NCBI GenBank assembly: GCA_017470525.1
Contig: JAFUYM010000045.1
Span: 1-64,000, forward strand
Direction: 5' to 3'
From: Bacteroidaceae bacterium
Lineage (GTDB): Bacteria > Bacteroidota > Bacteroidia > Bacteroidales > Bacteroidaceae
DNA: 64,000 nt
Shown here: in pieces, positions 20,368 to 29,623 of the stretch
Position numbering within the stretch: position 1 is the first letter of the stretch
Layout of the letters: each line of letters starts with the position of its first letter
The notes under the pieces: model-generated
Database searches by the model: none
The model's input: only the letters and a program-made list of their open reading frames with translations
What the model was told of the DNA's origin: nothing
Program-made: the position numbers and the translations under genes

Positions 20368-21777
20368 CTATCTCAATTTTCCAGAAGCCTTCAAAAGTTT
20401 CACTCGCGATAATTGCAATTGGCAACGTGCATTGACAAGATTTGCACTGCATTGCTGCCACAAGGCTTGAGTCTCCAAGTAGTCGGAAAGGGGTTCAAAT
20501 CCCACTTCGTATTGTTGCTTAGAGAGACGCATGTTTTCAGCCGCCTGTTCAAGAGACATTTCACAGAGATGGAGTTCAGTCTGAGTCTCTTCATAGATGT
20601 TCTGACACTGAGCCAGTTCAAGTTGCATCTGTTCGTTCAAATCCTGTTGCTCCAATTGGGCAATTTGATAAGCAGCCTTGGCAGAACGAACCTTATTAGT
20701 CCCTCCGCCGAAAATGTCGAGAGGCATCTTCACCGCGACACCCACGGCTGCCGCACCATTGTCAATCATCTTTTTGCCTGCCAATTCTCCGCCATTGGCA
20801 TAAGTATAGGTGGCACCAACAGCCACATTCGGCAAATAATCACTTCGAGTCAGTTTTACCTGTTGGTGAGCCAACTCAGTTTTATTTTCCAGAATAAAGT
20901 ATTCTGGTCTATTCTCAATCGAACGAGAATCAAGATGTCGTCCATCAGAAAGGGCTTCACTGCTCCCCTTCTCTTCTTGTCCCAATTCCACCTGAGAATC
21001 CAAAGGTATGCCTATGATATGGCACAAATTCATCAACGCCAACCGATAACCATTGTCTGCCTTCTGAATTGAAAGTTCTGCCTCATTCAGTTTCACTTGC
21101 ACTTTCATAATATCATTGCGTGTACTCATGCCATGACGGAACGCACCTTCCACATTCTTCTTCAGTTCCTCCAGCAGTGCCTTGTAACTGCGAGCCACGT
21201 CACCTAAATCATGAGCTTTCACTGCAAGATAATACGCCTCATGGGTCTTCACTATCACCTCCGATTCTGTCAAACGAATATTTTCGTTTGCCATATTGAT
21301 GCCCAACTTTGACATCTGGTAAGCCGTAGAGATTTTACCACCTGAATAAATCGGTTCAACCACAGAAATACCTGCAATGACAAAGTTCTTCAGTTTCCAC
21401 TTCATGGTCTGCGAAGGGAAATCCGCATATTGATTCAATGTATAGGAGCCATCCGAGTTCATGGTAACATTCGGCACAAACTGCCCCAACGACTCCACAT
21501 AATTATAGATTGGAAGATGACCTCCATCTATCGTGAAGTCCCCTTTAGCAGTGCTGTAAAAGTCTGTTGCCAGCAAATTGAATTGAGGGAAAAAATTGGC
21601 TTTATAAGACTTCATGTCGAAGGTTGTCTTCTCCAATTTGAGTTTGGCTGATGACAGCGATTTATTATATTCAAGTGCCTTCGTCAGACAATCTTCAAGC
21701 GTAAGAGACTGAGATTGTGCATCGGCTGAAACACCGACGAAGACAAAGGAAATTATAGATATGATTAACTTTTTCAT
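20368..21777 (-). CDS. TolC-family outer-membrane efflux protein
   Basis: A 469-residue exported protein with a signal peptide (MKKLIISIISFVFVGVSADAQ). Two repeated coiled-coil halves are typical of outer-membrane factors: SLTLEDCLTKALEYN opens the first and the second contains QYEVGFEPLSDYLETQALW. It forms the outer-membrane duct of the tripartite pump encoded directly upstream; the 21-base gap to the RND gene indicates one operon. Confidence 0.92.
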   Translation of the reverse strand: MKKLIISIISFVFVGVSADAQSQSLTLEDCLTKALEYNKSLSSAKLKLEKTTFDMKSYKANFFPQFNLLATDFYSTAKGDFTIDGGHLPIYNYVESLGQFVPNVTMNSDGSYTLNQYADFPSQTMKWKLKNFVIAGISVVEPIYSGGKISTAYQMSKLGINMANENIRLTESEVIVKTHEAYYLAVKAHDLGDVARSYKALLEELKKNVEGAFRHGMSTRNDIMKVQVKLNEAELSIQKADNGYRLALMNLCHIIGIPLDSQVELGQEEKGSSEALSDGRHLDSRSIENRPEYFILENKTELAHQQVKLTRSDYLPNVAVGATYTYANGGELAGKKMIDNGAAAVGVAVKMPLDIFGGGTNKVRSAKAAYQIAQLEQQDLNEQMQLELAQCQNIYEETQTELHLCEMSLEQAAENMRLSKQQYEVGFEPLSDYLETQALWQQCSANLVNARCQLQLSRVKLLKASGKLR

Positions 21778-21798
21778 TCTTTTTCTGCATTAAATGAG

Positions 21799-24700
21799 TT
21801 ACTTGACCTTAAAGAACATGGCATACAGCACAGGAATAAAAATCAGCGTAATAAGTGTTCCCATGAAAAGACCACCCATGATAGTGACCGCCAACGAACC
21901 AAACATCGAATCGGGCACAAGCGGTATCATACCAAGTATGGTCGTAAGACTTGCCATCATCACAGGGCGCAAACGCGATTTGGAACTTTGGATAAGTGCC
22001 ACACGCGGTTCAAGTCCCTGATTAATTTCCAAATTGATTTCATCCATCAGCACGATACCGTTTTTAATCATCATGCCTATCAAACCGAGTACACCCACGA
22101 TAGCCACGAATCCAAAAGGTTTACCCGTCATCAATACCACAGGAATAACTCCCGTGATGACCAATGGAATGCAACAGAAAATAATGGTTGGCTTCTTATA
22201 ATCCTTGAAGAGCATGACCAAAATCAATATCATGATAACGATGCAGATGGGGAAACCATCGAAAAGGTATTTCATAGACTGGTCTGATGCCTTTTTCTCC
22301 CCTTCCCACGTCAAAGAATATCCTTCTGGCAACTCTATCTGCTCGATTTTCTCCGCTATTGCTTTCCGTGCAGCCTCAGTGCCTACACCTGGAGCAGGCG
22401 AACATTGCAACCGCTGTGTACGCTGCCCGTCATATCGCACCACAACAGGTTCTTCCCATTTGATGTCAATGCCATGCGACACCTGTTTGAGCGGCGTTGT
22501 CTGAATCAGGTTTTCAATGATTTGTTCACGTGTCACCGTACCCGTCATCAGTTTCTGAACCGTCGAGCGATTCAAGAATTGCCCAACATTAGGAATGACA
22601 CCAAACACACGGGCATTCTCCAAATTCTCCACATTGTTGCCATCCTCATCCGTACACTTCACATAGATGTTCTGTGGATTGATACCATCGTAGAATGTAC
22701 CTATTGGGACTCCACCCGTATATGCCATCATCGAGAGTGCCACATCACTCCGCGAAAGCCCACTGTTACGAGCCGATGCCTGATCATAGTCGATACTAAG
22801 CACTGGCACTTGAGGCTCCCAATCCGAGGTGGCAAGATACACCTTGTCTGAAGCATTAACAATGGCACGTGCCGAATCTGTCAAACGATGCAACACAGCA
22901 GGGTCAGGACCATGGAAGCAAGCCTCAATCGGATACTTCTTGAACATCAGGTTATAACGCTTAAACTTTACGTATGCATCAGGATACAAATCGTTGATTT
23001 CCTTTTGAATGGAATCCATGTGTTCCACCAAATCTGAAGGAGATGTAAAATCTATGATCAATTCACCGTACGACAAAGAAGGAGTGGCTATGGAACGCAC
23101 CAGATTATAACGCGATGGCGTTCCTCCAATAGAAGTCGTGACATGCGTGATGTAATCATGCTTCATCAACCGCTTCCGAATCTCCTCCAAATCTTTCGTC
23201 GTTTGTGTGGAATTGTAGCCTTCAGGCAATTTATACTCCATATAGAGTTGGTCATATTCCATATCGGGGAAGAATGCCTGATTGACAAATTGATAACAGA
23301 ATGCACTGATACCCAGCAAGACAACTGCACCAATCACCACAAAGAAGCGGTGTTTCAATCCAAATCGAAGAACCACCTCCAACACATCATAAGCCTTGCC
23401 CTGATACAATGCCTCCTCCTTCTTTTCTGATGAAACTTTGACATTCTTAAACATTCGGTTGCTCATCACTGGAACATGAACCAATGCCAAAATCCAACTG
23501 AGCAAGAGACTCACTGCTATGACAATGAAAAGGTCCCGCACATACACACCAGCCGTATCAGGACTCATAAAGATAGGCAAGAATGCCAAAATGGCAATCA
23601 AGGTTGCACCCAACAGCGGCATAGCAGTTTTCTGTCCGATAGAGGTCAAAGCCTCCCGCCGTGGCTTTCCTTGTTTCATATCCACAAGGATTCCATCAAC
23701 AATCACTATCGCATTGTCAACCAGCATGCCCATTGCTAAAATGAAACTTGCCAGCGAAACACGCTGTAAAGTGCCATCAAACCCCTTCAGCACCAAAAAA
23801 GAGCCAAACACAATCACCACCAAACTGCACCCTATGATATAGCCACTTTTCCATCCCATGAAAAAGACTAACAACAGCACCACAATGGCCACCGACTCCA
23901 CTAAATTAATAAGGAATGTATTAAGTGCATTGCTGACACGCTCTGGCTGGAAAAAGACCTTTTGACACTCAATGCCAGCAGGGAAACGCTGTTCAATATT
24001 TGCCACCGTCTTCTCAACCTTAGCCCCTACTTTTAGAATATCATAATCGGACGAACAAGCAATGCTGATACCCAATGCCTGCACACTATCGCAAGTCATC
24101 AGATTGCGAGTCGTTGCTTCATAGGTTTTCACCACCGTGGCAATATCCTTAATGCGCAGTTGGTCATCATCATGCCCTTGAATGAGCATATTGGCAATGT
24201 CGTCCACATTATTAAACTTATCATCTACTGTCACACGGACACGGCGGTCACCATTGTCATAATATCCTGCATAACTCGTTTTATTTTGGTTATTCAGTGT
24301 CTGAATCACCTCTGTTGGCATCACCCCAAGGTTTGCCATTTTATCTTCACACAACTCGATGTTAATGCACTCATTTCTTTTGCCATAAATTTCCACACGA
24401 CTCACACCGTCAATCTCACTGACCGCACGTTTAATCAATTCTGCATAGTCGTTTAGTTCTTTATCACTTTGTCCGTCACCCTTCAATGCATAAAACATTC
24501 CATACACATCACCGAAATCATCCTTCACTTGCGATGCAGAGGCTCCTGAAGGTAGTTTGCTCTGCACATTAGCCACTTTTCGACGAAGCATATCCCACTG
24601 CTGCTCCACATTTTCATCTGGCACCGTAGTCAGCAACTCCACTGTGATGAGACTTAAATCCGCATAACTCTGCGACTGGATATTATCAATAGAGGACATC

Positions 24701-24924
24701 TCGCGGATGCTTTTTTCCAATGGATCAGTCACCTCCAATTCCACCTGATGTGCTGATGCACCAGGGTATGTCGTCACAACTATCGCCTGTTTCACCTTGA
24801 TGGCAGGGTCTTCCAGTTTCGACATCGAACCATACGACAGCAAACCACCCACCACTAACACAACCACCAGAAAATTGATGAGTTTACTGTTTTCCAATGC
24901 CCATTTACTAATATTTATCGTCAT
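21799..24924 (-). CDS. RND-family efflux transporter permease (AcrB/HAE-like)
   Basis: A 1041-residue inner-membrane proton-driven exporter of normal RND length with twelve expected TM segments and two large periplasmic loops. It starts with the cytoplasmic MTINISKWALENSKLINFLVV helix. It shows PGASAHQVELEVTDPLE in the first periplasmic domain, LASFILAMGMLVDNAIVIVDG at the TM4 relay with an Asp, and a C-terminal half ending GTLITLIFIPVLYAMFF. Its TM4 matches the HAE group better than heavy-metal pumps. It lies between the adaptor (46-base gap) and the outer-membrane factor. The substrate is unknown. Confidence 0.93.
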   Translation of the reverse strand: MTINISKWALENSKLINFLVVVLVVGGLLSYGSMSKLEDPAIKVKQAIVVTTYPGASAHQVELEVTDPLEKSIREMSSIDNIQSQSYADLSLITVELLTTVPDENVEQQWDMLRRKVANVQSKLPSGASASQVKDDFGDVYGMFYALKGDGQSDKELNDYAELIKRAVSEIDGVSRVEIYGKRNECINIELCEDKMANLGVMPTEVIQTLNNQNKTSYAGYYDNGDRRVRVTVDDKFNNVDDIANMLIQGHDDDQLRIKDIATVVKTYEATTRNLMTCDSVQALGISIACSSDYDILKVGAKVEKTVANIEQRFPAGIECQKVFFQPERVSNALNTFLINLVESVAIVVLLLVFFMGWKSGYIIGCSLVVIVFGSFLVLKGFDGTLQRVSLASFILAMGMLVDNAIVIVDGILVDMKQGKPRREALTSIGQKTAMPLLGATLIAILAFLPIFMSPDTAGVYVRDLFIVIAVSLLLSWILALVHVPVMSNRMFKNVKVSSEKKEEALYQGKAYDVLEVVLRFGLKHRFFVVIGAVVLLGISAFCYQFVNQAFFPDMEYDQLYMEYKLPEGYNSTQTTKDLEEIRKRLMKHDYITHVTTSIGGTPSRYNLVRSIATPSLSYGELIIDFTSPSDLVEHMDSIQKEINDLYPDAYVKFKRYNLMFKKYPIEACFHGPDPAVLHRLTDSARAIVNASDKVYLATSDWEPQVPVLSIDYDQASARNSGLSRSDVALSMMAYTGGVPIGTFYDGINPQNIYVKCTDEDGNNVENLENARVFGVIPNVGQFLNRSTVQKLMTGTVTREQIIENLIQTTPLKQVSHGIDIKWEEPVVVRYDGQRTQRLQCSPAPGVGTEAARKAIAEKIEQIELPEGYSLTWEGEKKASDQSMKYLFDGFPICIVIMILILVMLFKDYKKPTIIFCCIPLVITGVIPVVLMTGKPFGFVAIVGVLGLIGMMIKNGIVLMDEINLEINQGLEPRVALIQSSKSRLRPVMMASLTTILGMIPLVPDSMFGSLAVTIMGGLFMGTLITLIFIPVLYAMFFKVK

Positions 24925-24970
24925 ATCTACCGCTTTCTAATATCCTTTTATCATATATGAACTGATTGTA

Positions 24971-26044
24971 TCAAAGCAGCCCGCCTACATTTGAAGCCGA
25001 GGGTTTCTGTAAAACACGCACCTTCTGACCATCCTTGACGTGATGAACACCTGAAGCCACCACACTGTCACCCGACTGCAAACCATGGTCCAACAGCATT
25101 GTTCCATCACGATTCACCGCTGTCACATTAACAGAACGAACTTTCACCGTACCTGATTGGCTATCATACACATAAACTTGCGTCTTTCCACCTTCTTCCA
25201 ACACCGAAGAAGAAGGTACCTTCACGATGCCAAAAGCCTCGCTATCCGACTTCTCGGCATAGACCATTGTAGTCATTCCCGGTGTGATTTTCTTGGGGTC
25301 AATCGTACCTACAAATTTCAGACGAACCGTATAAAGTTGTGAAGAATTAGCCTCCTGACTTACACGTACAACTGACAGAGGAAATGCTTCGTCGCCCGTG
25401 ACATCAAACTTACATGAGAAACTCGTGAATTTCTCGATATTGGCAAAGTCCGAAGCACTTATCTTGATTTCCACTTCCGTATCACCACTACCAAACACAC
25501 TTAACACGGGCATACCCGCACTCACGGTCTCACCACTCTCATGATATTTGGTTTGCACATATCCATTGATGGTACTTCTCAGTTGAGTATCAGCCAACTG
25601 ATTCTTGTGATTAGCCAACTTCTGCGCGATTTGCTGCAAACCATAGCGTGCCTTGTCATTGTTGCTTGCCGTCGTGTTACCCTCTGCGTACAGTGCCATC
25701 ACACGTTCCGCATCGGCTTTCACTTGTTCATACTCTGCTTGGGTAGCAGCCAACTGCACCTGATAGTCACGGCTGTCCATCACTGCCACAACCTGACCAT
25801 TCCGCACATAATCCCCTTCTTTCACTAGGACACGTTCAATCTGTCCTGCCACACGAAAAGCAAGATTCACCTCCGATGCAGATTTTGTTCTGCCCGTAAA
25901 AGTCGTTGCACTCATTTCGCTGATGTCTTTCACTACAGCCAAATCTACCGTCAGTTCTTCATTCTGTTTCGTATCCTTTTGCTGACACGAAACCAATGCA
26001 GACAAACCGAAACATGTCATAGCACAAAATACAAATCTTTTCAT
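24971..26044 (-). CDS. RND efflux periplasmic adaptor (membrane fusion protein)
   Basis: A 357-residue lipoprotein (signal MKRFVFCAMTCFGLSALVSC). The usual order of adaptor domains is visible: a barrel-sandwich half-motif VAGQIERVLVKEGDYVRNGQ, an alpha-helical hairpin (residues about 95-150), the second lipoyl half TINGYVQTKYHESGETVSAG, and beta-barrel and membrane-proximal segments ending VVASGVHHVKDGQKVRVL. It joins the RND pump to the TolC-like channel. It is the first gene of the operon, behind the promoter at 26075 and divergent from the AraC-type regulator. Confidence 0.93.
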   Translation of the reverse strand: MKRFVFCAMTCFGLSALVSCQQKDTKQNEELTVDLAVVKDISEMSATTFTGRTKSASEVNLAFRVAGQIERVLVKEGDYVRNGQVVAVMDSRDYQVQLAATQAEYEQVKADAERVMALYAEGNTTASNNDKARYGLQQIAQKLANHKNQLADTQLRSTINGYVQTKYHESGETVSAGMPVLSVFGSGDTEVEIKISASDFANIEKFTSFSCKFDVTGDEAFPLSVVRVSQEANSSQLYTVRLKFVGTIDPKKITPGMTTMVYAEKSDSEAFGIVKVPSSSVLEEGGKTQVYVYDSQSGTVKVRSVNVTAVNRDGTMLLDHGLQSGDSVVASGVHHVKDGQKVRVLQKPSASNVGGLL

Positions 26045-26074
26045 TTTTCCATTTATCTTTTATTTTTATCGCTG

Positions 26075-26083
26075 GCAAAGTTA
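26075..26083 (-). promoter_or_regulatory. Efflux operon promoter -7 element
   Basis: TAACTTTGC on the minus strand lies 31 bases before the adaptor start, in the 173-base gap shared with the divergent regulator. Confidence 0.75.
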
Positions 26084-26217
26084 CGGCTTTATTTTGAAAC
26101 ATACATCATATAAAAAACGCTACTTTTGTCCCAATTGTACGTTTTACATACGAAAAACATCTGATTTTATTGAATATTTGGTGAAAAAGTCGTTATTTTG
26201 TAGCAAATTTAATCATT

Positions 26218-27159
26218 ATGAGAGAGGAAAACGTAACCATCCTTGAATTGGAAGGCGGAGAGATTAACATCCTCAATGCCGAAAAAGACACAGTGAAACT
26301 GACCAAAACAGGTCTATTCATTTGTAAAGAGGGAGAGGTGACCATCGTCATCGACGATACGGAATACCACCTGCGGAAAAACTCCATCATCGTCTATTTC
26401 TCCTACAGTACCCTCCACATTGTGAGTCATACCCCCAATCTGCGTGGAACGCTCATTGGTGCCAATCTCGAAACGATACAGCCGATGCTCTACAATGTAA
26501 CCAACTTCAATGCACTTTTTGTGATTAAGCAAGTCCCACTCCAACACATTTCAGATGCTCAATTCAATGCTTTGTGCCAATACATCACACTGCTGAAGGA
26601 TGTCACCCTAAAAGAAAAGGGAGAGAGCGGAGATACAGCCTATTCATCAAATAAGCCCGTCATAGAAATAGCACGTAAACAAGCCGAATTATTGAGTTAT
26701 GCACTGATGCTCGAGGTGTTGCGATGCTATGCCAATGTCGCCACCGACAATGGTCCATTCTCACGCAAAGATGAAGTGTTGCAAAAGTTTGTTTCGCAAC
26801 TCTACCGCAAATACCGCATTCAGCACGAAGTGAACTATTATGCCGAACAGCAGTTCCTTACCACACGCTACTTCAGCACCATCGTAAAGGAACGGTCAGG
26901 TAAATCTCCAAGTCAATGGATTGCTACCGCATTGCTGGTCGATGCCCGCAACCTTTTGAAAAATTCCAATATGACCATTAAGGAGATTTCCGACACATTA
27001 TGCTTCCCCAATCAAAGTTATTTCGGAAAATGGTTCAAGAACCTCACATCACTCAGCCCACTCGAATTTCGGAAAGGGAAAAAGGAGAAAGGTGATGAGG
27101 ACAGCACCTTCACCGACATCGTGAAACGTGGCATCAGCCATCCTTACGAATCCGAATAA
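26218..27159 (+). CDS. AraC-family transcriptional regulator
   Basis: A 313-residue cytoplasmic regulator. The N-terminal half is a cupin-like ligand or dimerisation domain (ICKEGEVTIVIDDTEYHLRKN near residues 40-60). The C-terminal 100 residues form the double helix-turn-helix DNA-binding domain, with the second-helix region MTIKEISDTLCFPNQSYFGK and the closing LSPLEFRKG. It is divergent from the RND operon across 173 bases, the standard arrangement for a local regulator, so control of the pump is a reasonable inference. A weaker promoter (TTATTTTG near 26193) may serve it. Confidence 0.9.
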   Translation: MREENVTILELEGGEINILNAEKDTVKLTKTGLFICKEGEVTIVIDDTEYHLRKNSIIVYFSYSTLHIVSHTPNLRGTLIGANLETIQPMLYNVTNFNALFVIKQVPLQHISDAQFNALCQYITLLKDVTLKEKGESGDTAYSSNKPVIEIARKQAELLSYALMLEVLRCYANVATDNGPFSRKDEVLQKFVSQLYRKYRIQHEVNYYAEQQFLTTRYFSTIVKERSGKSPSQWIATALLVDARNLLKNSNMTIKEISDTLCFPNQSYFGKWFKNLTSLSPLEFRKGKKEKGDEDSTFTDIVKRGISHPYESE

Positions 27160-27193
27160 CAACATAGTAATAACCAATTATATATATATTTAT

Positions 27194-27667
27194 ATGAAGA
27201 AGTTCATCACCATTCTTTCTGTAGTGGCAAGCATTGCCATTTGCATTTCATCGTGTTCAGATTCAAAGTCTGAAGCAAACTGCACCTACTACGTGTCAGG
27301 TGACAGCATCACACACACAAACTCGCTTGACGTAAAATATGACAGCATCATCGGACTCTATTTTGTCGCATCCCAATATGTGGCTTACACTTACCAAGAA
27401 TCGGCAAGAAGCAACGAAGGGATGGTCAGTTACGCTGTTGAGCAATGCGACCTCCAAGCCGTACAGACATTCATGGCAAAATCGCCCAAGACCCTTGCAC
27501 TGAATACAGTCAAGAACGAACTCTATTCACAAAACCAGCAGTATTTCAACAGCAACGGCATCACAGTCGCTGATAGTATCGACTTGCATCCGTTCACAGT
27601 TAATGTGTCCCTTTGGAACTATACCTACCAAGGGAAACTCCTTGATGCCAAGATTGAAGTACAATAA
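27194..27667 (+). CDS. Small lipoprotein of unknown function
   Basis: The start is taken at the ATG at 27194 because it opens a good lipoprotein signal (MKKFITILSVVASIAICISSC); an upstream in-frame extension overlaps the regulator and is dominated by an AT repeat. The product has 157 residues. The mature part (SDSKSEANCTYYVSGDSI...) contains a Tyr-rich stretch (YFVASQYVAYTYQESARS) and ends GKLLDAKIEVQ. I do not recognise the family. It precedes the PL11 lyase by 52 bases and might be its partner or independent. Confidence 0.75.
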   Translation: MKKFITILSVVASIAICISSCSDSKSEANCTYYVSGDSITHTNSLDVKYDSIIGLYFVASQYVAYTYQESARSNEGMVSYAVEQCDLQAVQTFMAKSPKTLALNTVKNELYSQNQQYFNSNGITVADSIDLHPFTVNVSLWNYTYQGKLLDAKIEVQ

Positions 27668-27719
27668 GTCCACACAAACAACACATTCACTCTAACCATA
27701 CTCATTCACCATACCTATT

Positions 27720-29582
27720 ATGATGCTTACACGAACTATTCTTTCCATCATCGGACTCTATTGCACCTCACTTTCCATCGCACAACCAGCCTACTCCCCC
27801 GACATCCAAAAGGAAAAACTGGGGCGTGGTTTGATTTGTCTGAAAGACGGCGACAGCCTTGCCCTTTCATGGCGACTGTTGGAAGGAGAAGAAGAATCCT
27901 TTTTCAATGTCTATCAAGACGGCAAACGGCTGCACAAACAGAATCTTAGGGATGCCACATTCTTTAAGACTTTGGCACCCCAAAAGCCCACCATGTTTAC
28001 CCTTTCGACAGTTCGCGACAATCGGGAGTTTACTTATGATGTCCAATACACCCCCGACCTTAAGGACTATCTCACCATTCCCCTCACAAAACCTGCTGAC
28101 GGCACCACACCCGATGGTCGCCGCTACACCTATTCAGCCAACGATGCCAGTGTTGGGGATGTGGATGGCGATGGGGAATACGAAATCATCCTCAAATGGG
28201 ATCCGTCCAATGCTCACGACAATAGCCACGAAGGTTTCACGGGAAATGTGTTTATCGACTGCTATACACTCACAGGGAAAAAACTTTGGCGCATCGATCT
28301 CGGTCCTAACATCCGTGCCGGGGCACACTACACTCAATTCCTTGTTTATGACTTTGATGGAGATGGTCGTTCTGAACTCATCGTCAAAACAGCAGATGGC
28401 ACCATAGACGGAACAGGCAACATCATCGGTGATGCCAATGCCAACTGGGTGATGAACAAAAGCATCGAAAAAGAAATTCCTGGCAAAGCCGAAAAAAGAC
28501 GTGCCAACATCGTCGGTCGCATCCTTGAAGGTCCAGAATACCTGACCGTTTTCGACGGACAAACAGGAAAAGCACTCAAAACAGTGGATTACCAACCGCC
28601 CCGTGGCGATGTGACAAGTTGGGGTGACAACTATGGCAACCGCTGCGACCGCTTCTTGGCAGCCGTGGCATACCTTGACGGCAAACACCCCAGTGCCGTC
28701 ATGTGCCGAGGCTACTACACCAAAACCTATCTGGCAGCCTACGATTGGGATGGAAAAGACCTAACCCTCAGATGGCTTTTCGATTCACAAACCGAAAATG
28801 GCTATTCAGGACAAGGCAACCACAACCTTCGTGTCGGCGATGTTGATGGCGACGGATGCGATGAAATCACATACGGTTCAATGGCTGTTGACCACAACGG
28901 GAAAGGGCTCTACACCACACGCATGGGACATGGAGATGCCATCCACCAATTCGCTTTCTATCCCGACAGCACACAACTCCAGATTTGGGATGTACACGAA
29001 AACAAACGCGATGGCTCCGACTTCCGCGATGCCAAAACAGGACGCATCATCTTCCAAATCTCAAGCAACACCGATGTGGGACGCGGCATGGCTGCCGACA
29101 TCGACCCCACAAACTACGGACTCGAAATGTGGTCATCTTCCCAACAAGGCTACTTCGACGTAAAGGGTGAACTCCATCACTCAGACATTTCTTTCCCACA
29201 AAACAGTGCAGTCTGGTGGGATGGCGACCTCCTGCGCGAACTGCTCGACCGCAATGCCATTCTCAAATGGAACTGGAAGGACCGCCGCATCGACACCCTC
29301 AAAAACTTCCGTTCCGAAGGCTGTTCCTTCAACAATGGCAGCAAGCAGAATCCATGCCTCTCTGCCGACATATTGGGCGACTGGCGCGAGGAAGTCATCG
29401 TGCGCAATAACGAGAGCACAGAACTTCGTATCTACTCCACCACCATCCCCACCCAATACCGTTTCCCCACCCTGATGCTCGACATTCCCTACCGCATCAG
29501 CGTAGCCACCGAAAATGTCGGGTATAACCAACCACCCGAACAAGGTTTCTATCTCGGAAGCGATATGTACAAGAAGCGATAA
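27720..29582 (+). CDS. Rhamnogalacturonan lyase, polysaccharide lyase family 11-like
   Basis: A 620-residue secreted enzyme with a signal peptide ending near SIAQP. It matches the YesW/YesX-type beta-propeller lyases that cut the rhamnogalacturonan I backbone of pectin. Calcium-binding propeller loops are visible as repeated DVDGDGEYEI, DFDGDGRSEL and DVDGDGCDEI, and the N-terminal beta domain carries the family's LKDGDSLALSWRLL pattern. The length fits the family. A periplasmic or surface location is expected. With uxaB at 60 kb it points to pectin use, but no SusCD pair lies nearby. Confidence 0.88.
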   Translation: MMLTRTILSIIGLYCTSLSIAQPAYSPDIQKEKLGRGLICLKDGDSLALSWRLLEGEEESFFNVYQDGKRLHKQNLRDATFFKTLAPQKPTMFTLSTVRDNREFTYDVQYTPDLKDYLTIPLTKPADGTTPDGRRYTYSANDASVGDVDGDGEYEIILKWDPSNAHDNSHEGFTGNVFIDCYTLTGKKLWRIDLGPNIRAGAHYTQFLVYDFDGDGRSELIVKTADGTIDGTGNIIGDANANWVMNKSIEKEIPGKAEKRRANIVGRILEGPEYLTVFDGQTGKALKTVDYQPPRGDVTSWGDNYGNRCDRFLAAVAYLDGKHPSAVMCRGYYTKTYLAAYDWDGKDLTLRWLFDSQTENGYSGQGNHNLRVGDVDGDGCDEITYGSMAVDHNGKGLYTTRMGHGDAIHQFAFYPDSTQLQIWDVHENKRDGSDFRDAKTGRIIFQISSNTDVGRGMAADIDPTNYGLEMWSSSQQGYFDVKGELHHSDISFPQNSAVWWDGDLLRELLDRNAILKWNWKDRRIDTLKNFRSEGCSFNNGSKQNPCLSADILGDWREEVIVRNNESTELRIYSTTIPTQYRFPTLMLDIPYRISVATENVGYNQPPEQGFYLGSDMYKKR

Positions 29583-29623
29583 TCAACCGACCTCCACATA
29601 TTTATATATAAGCACCCAACCGA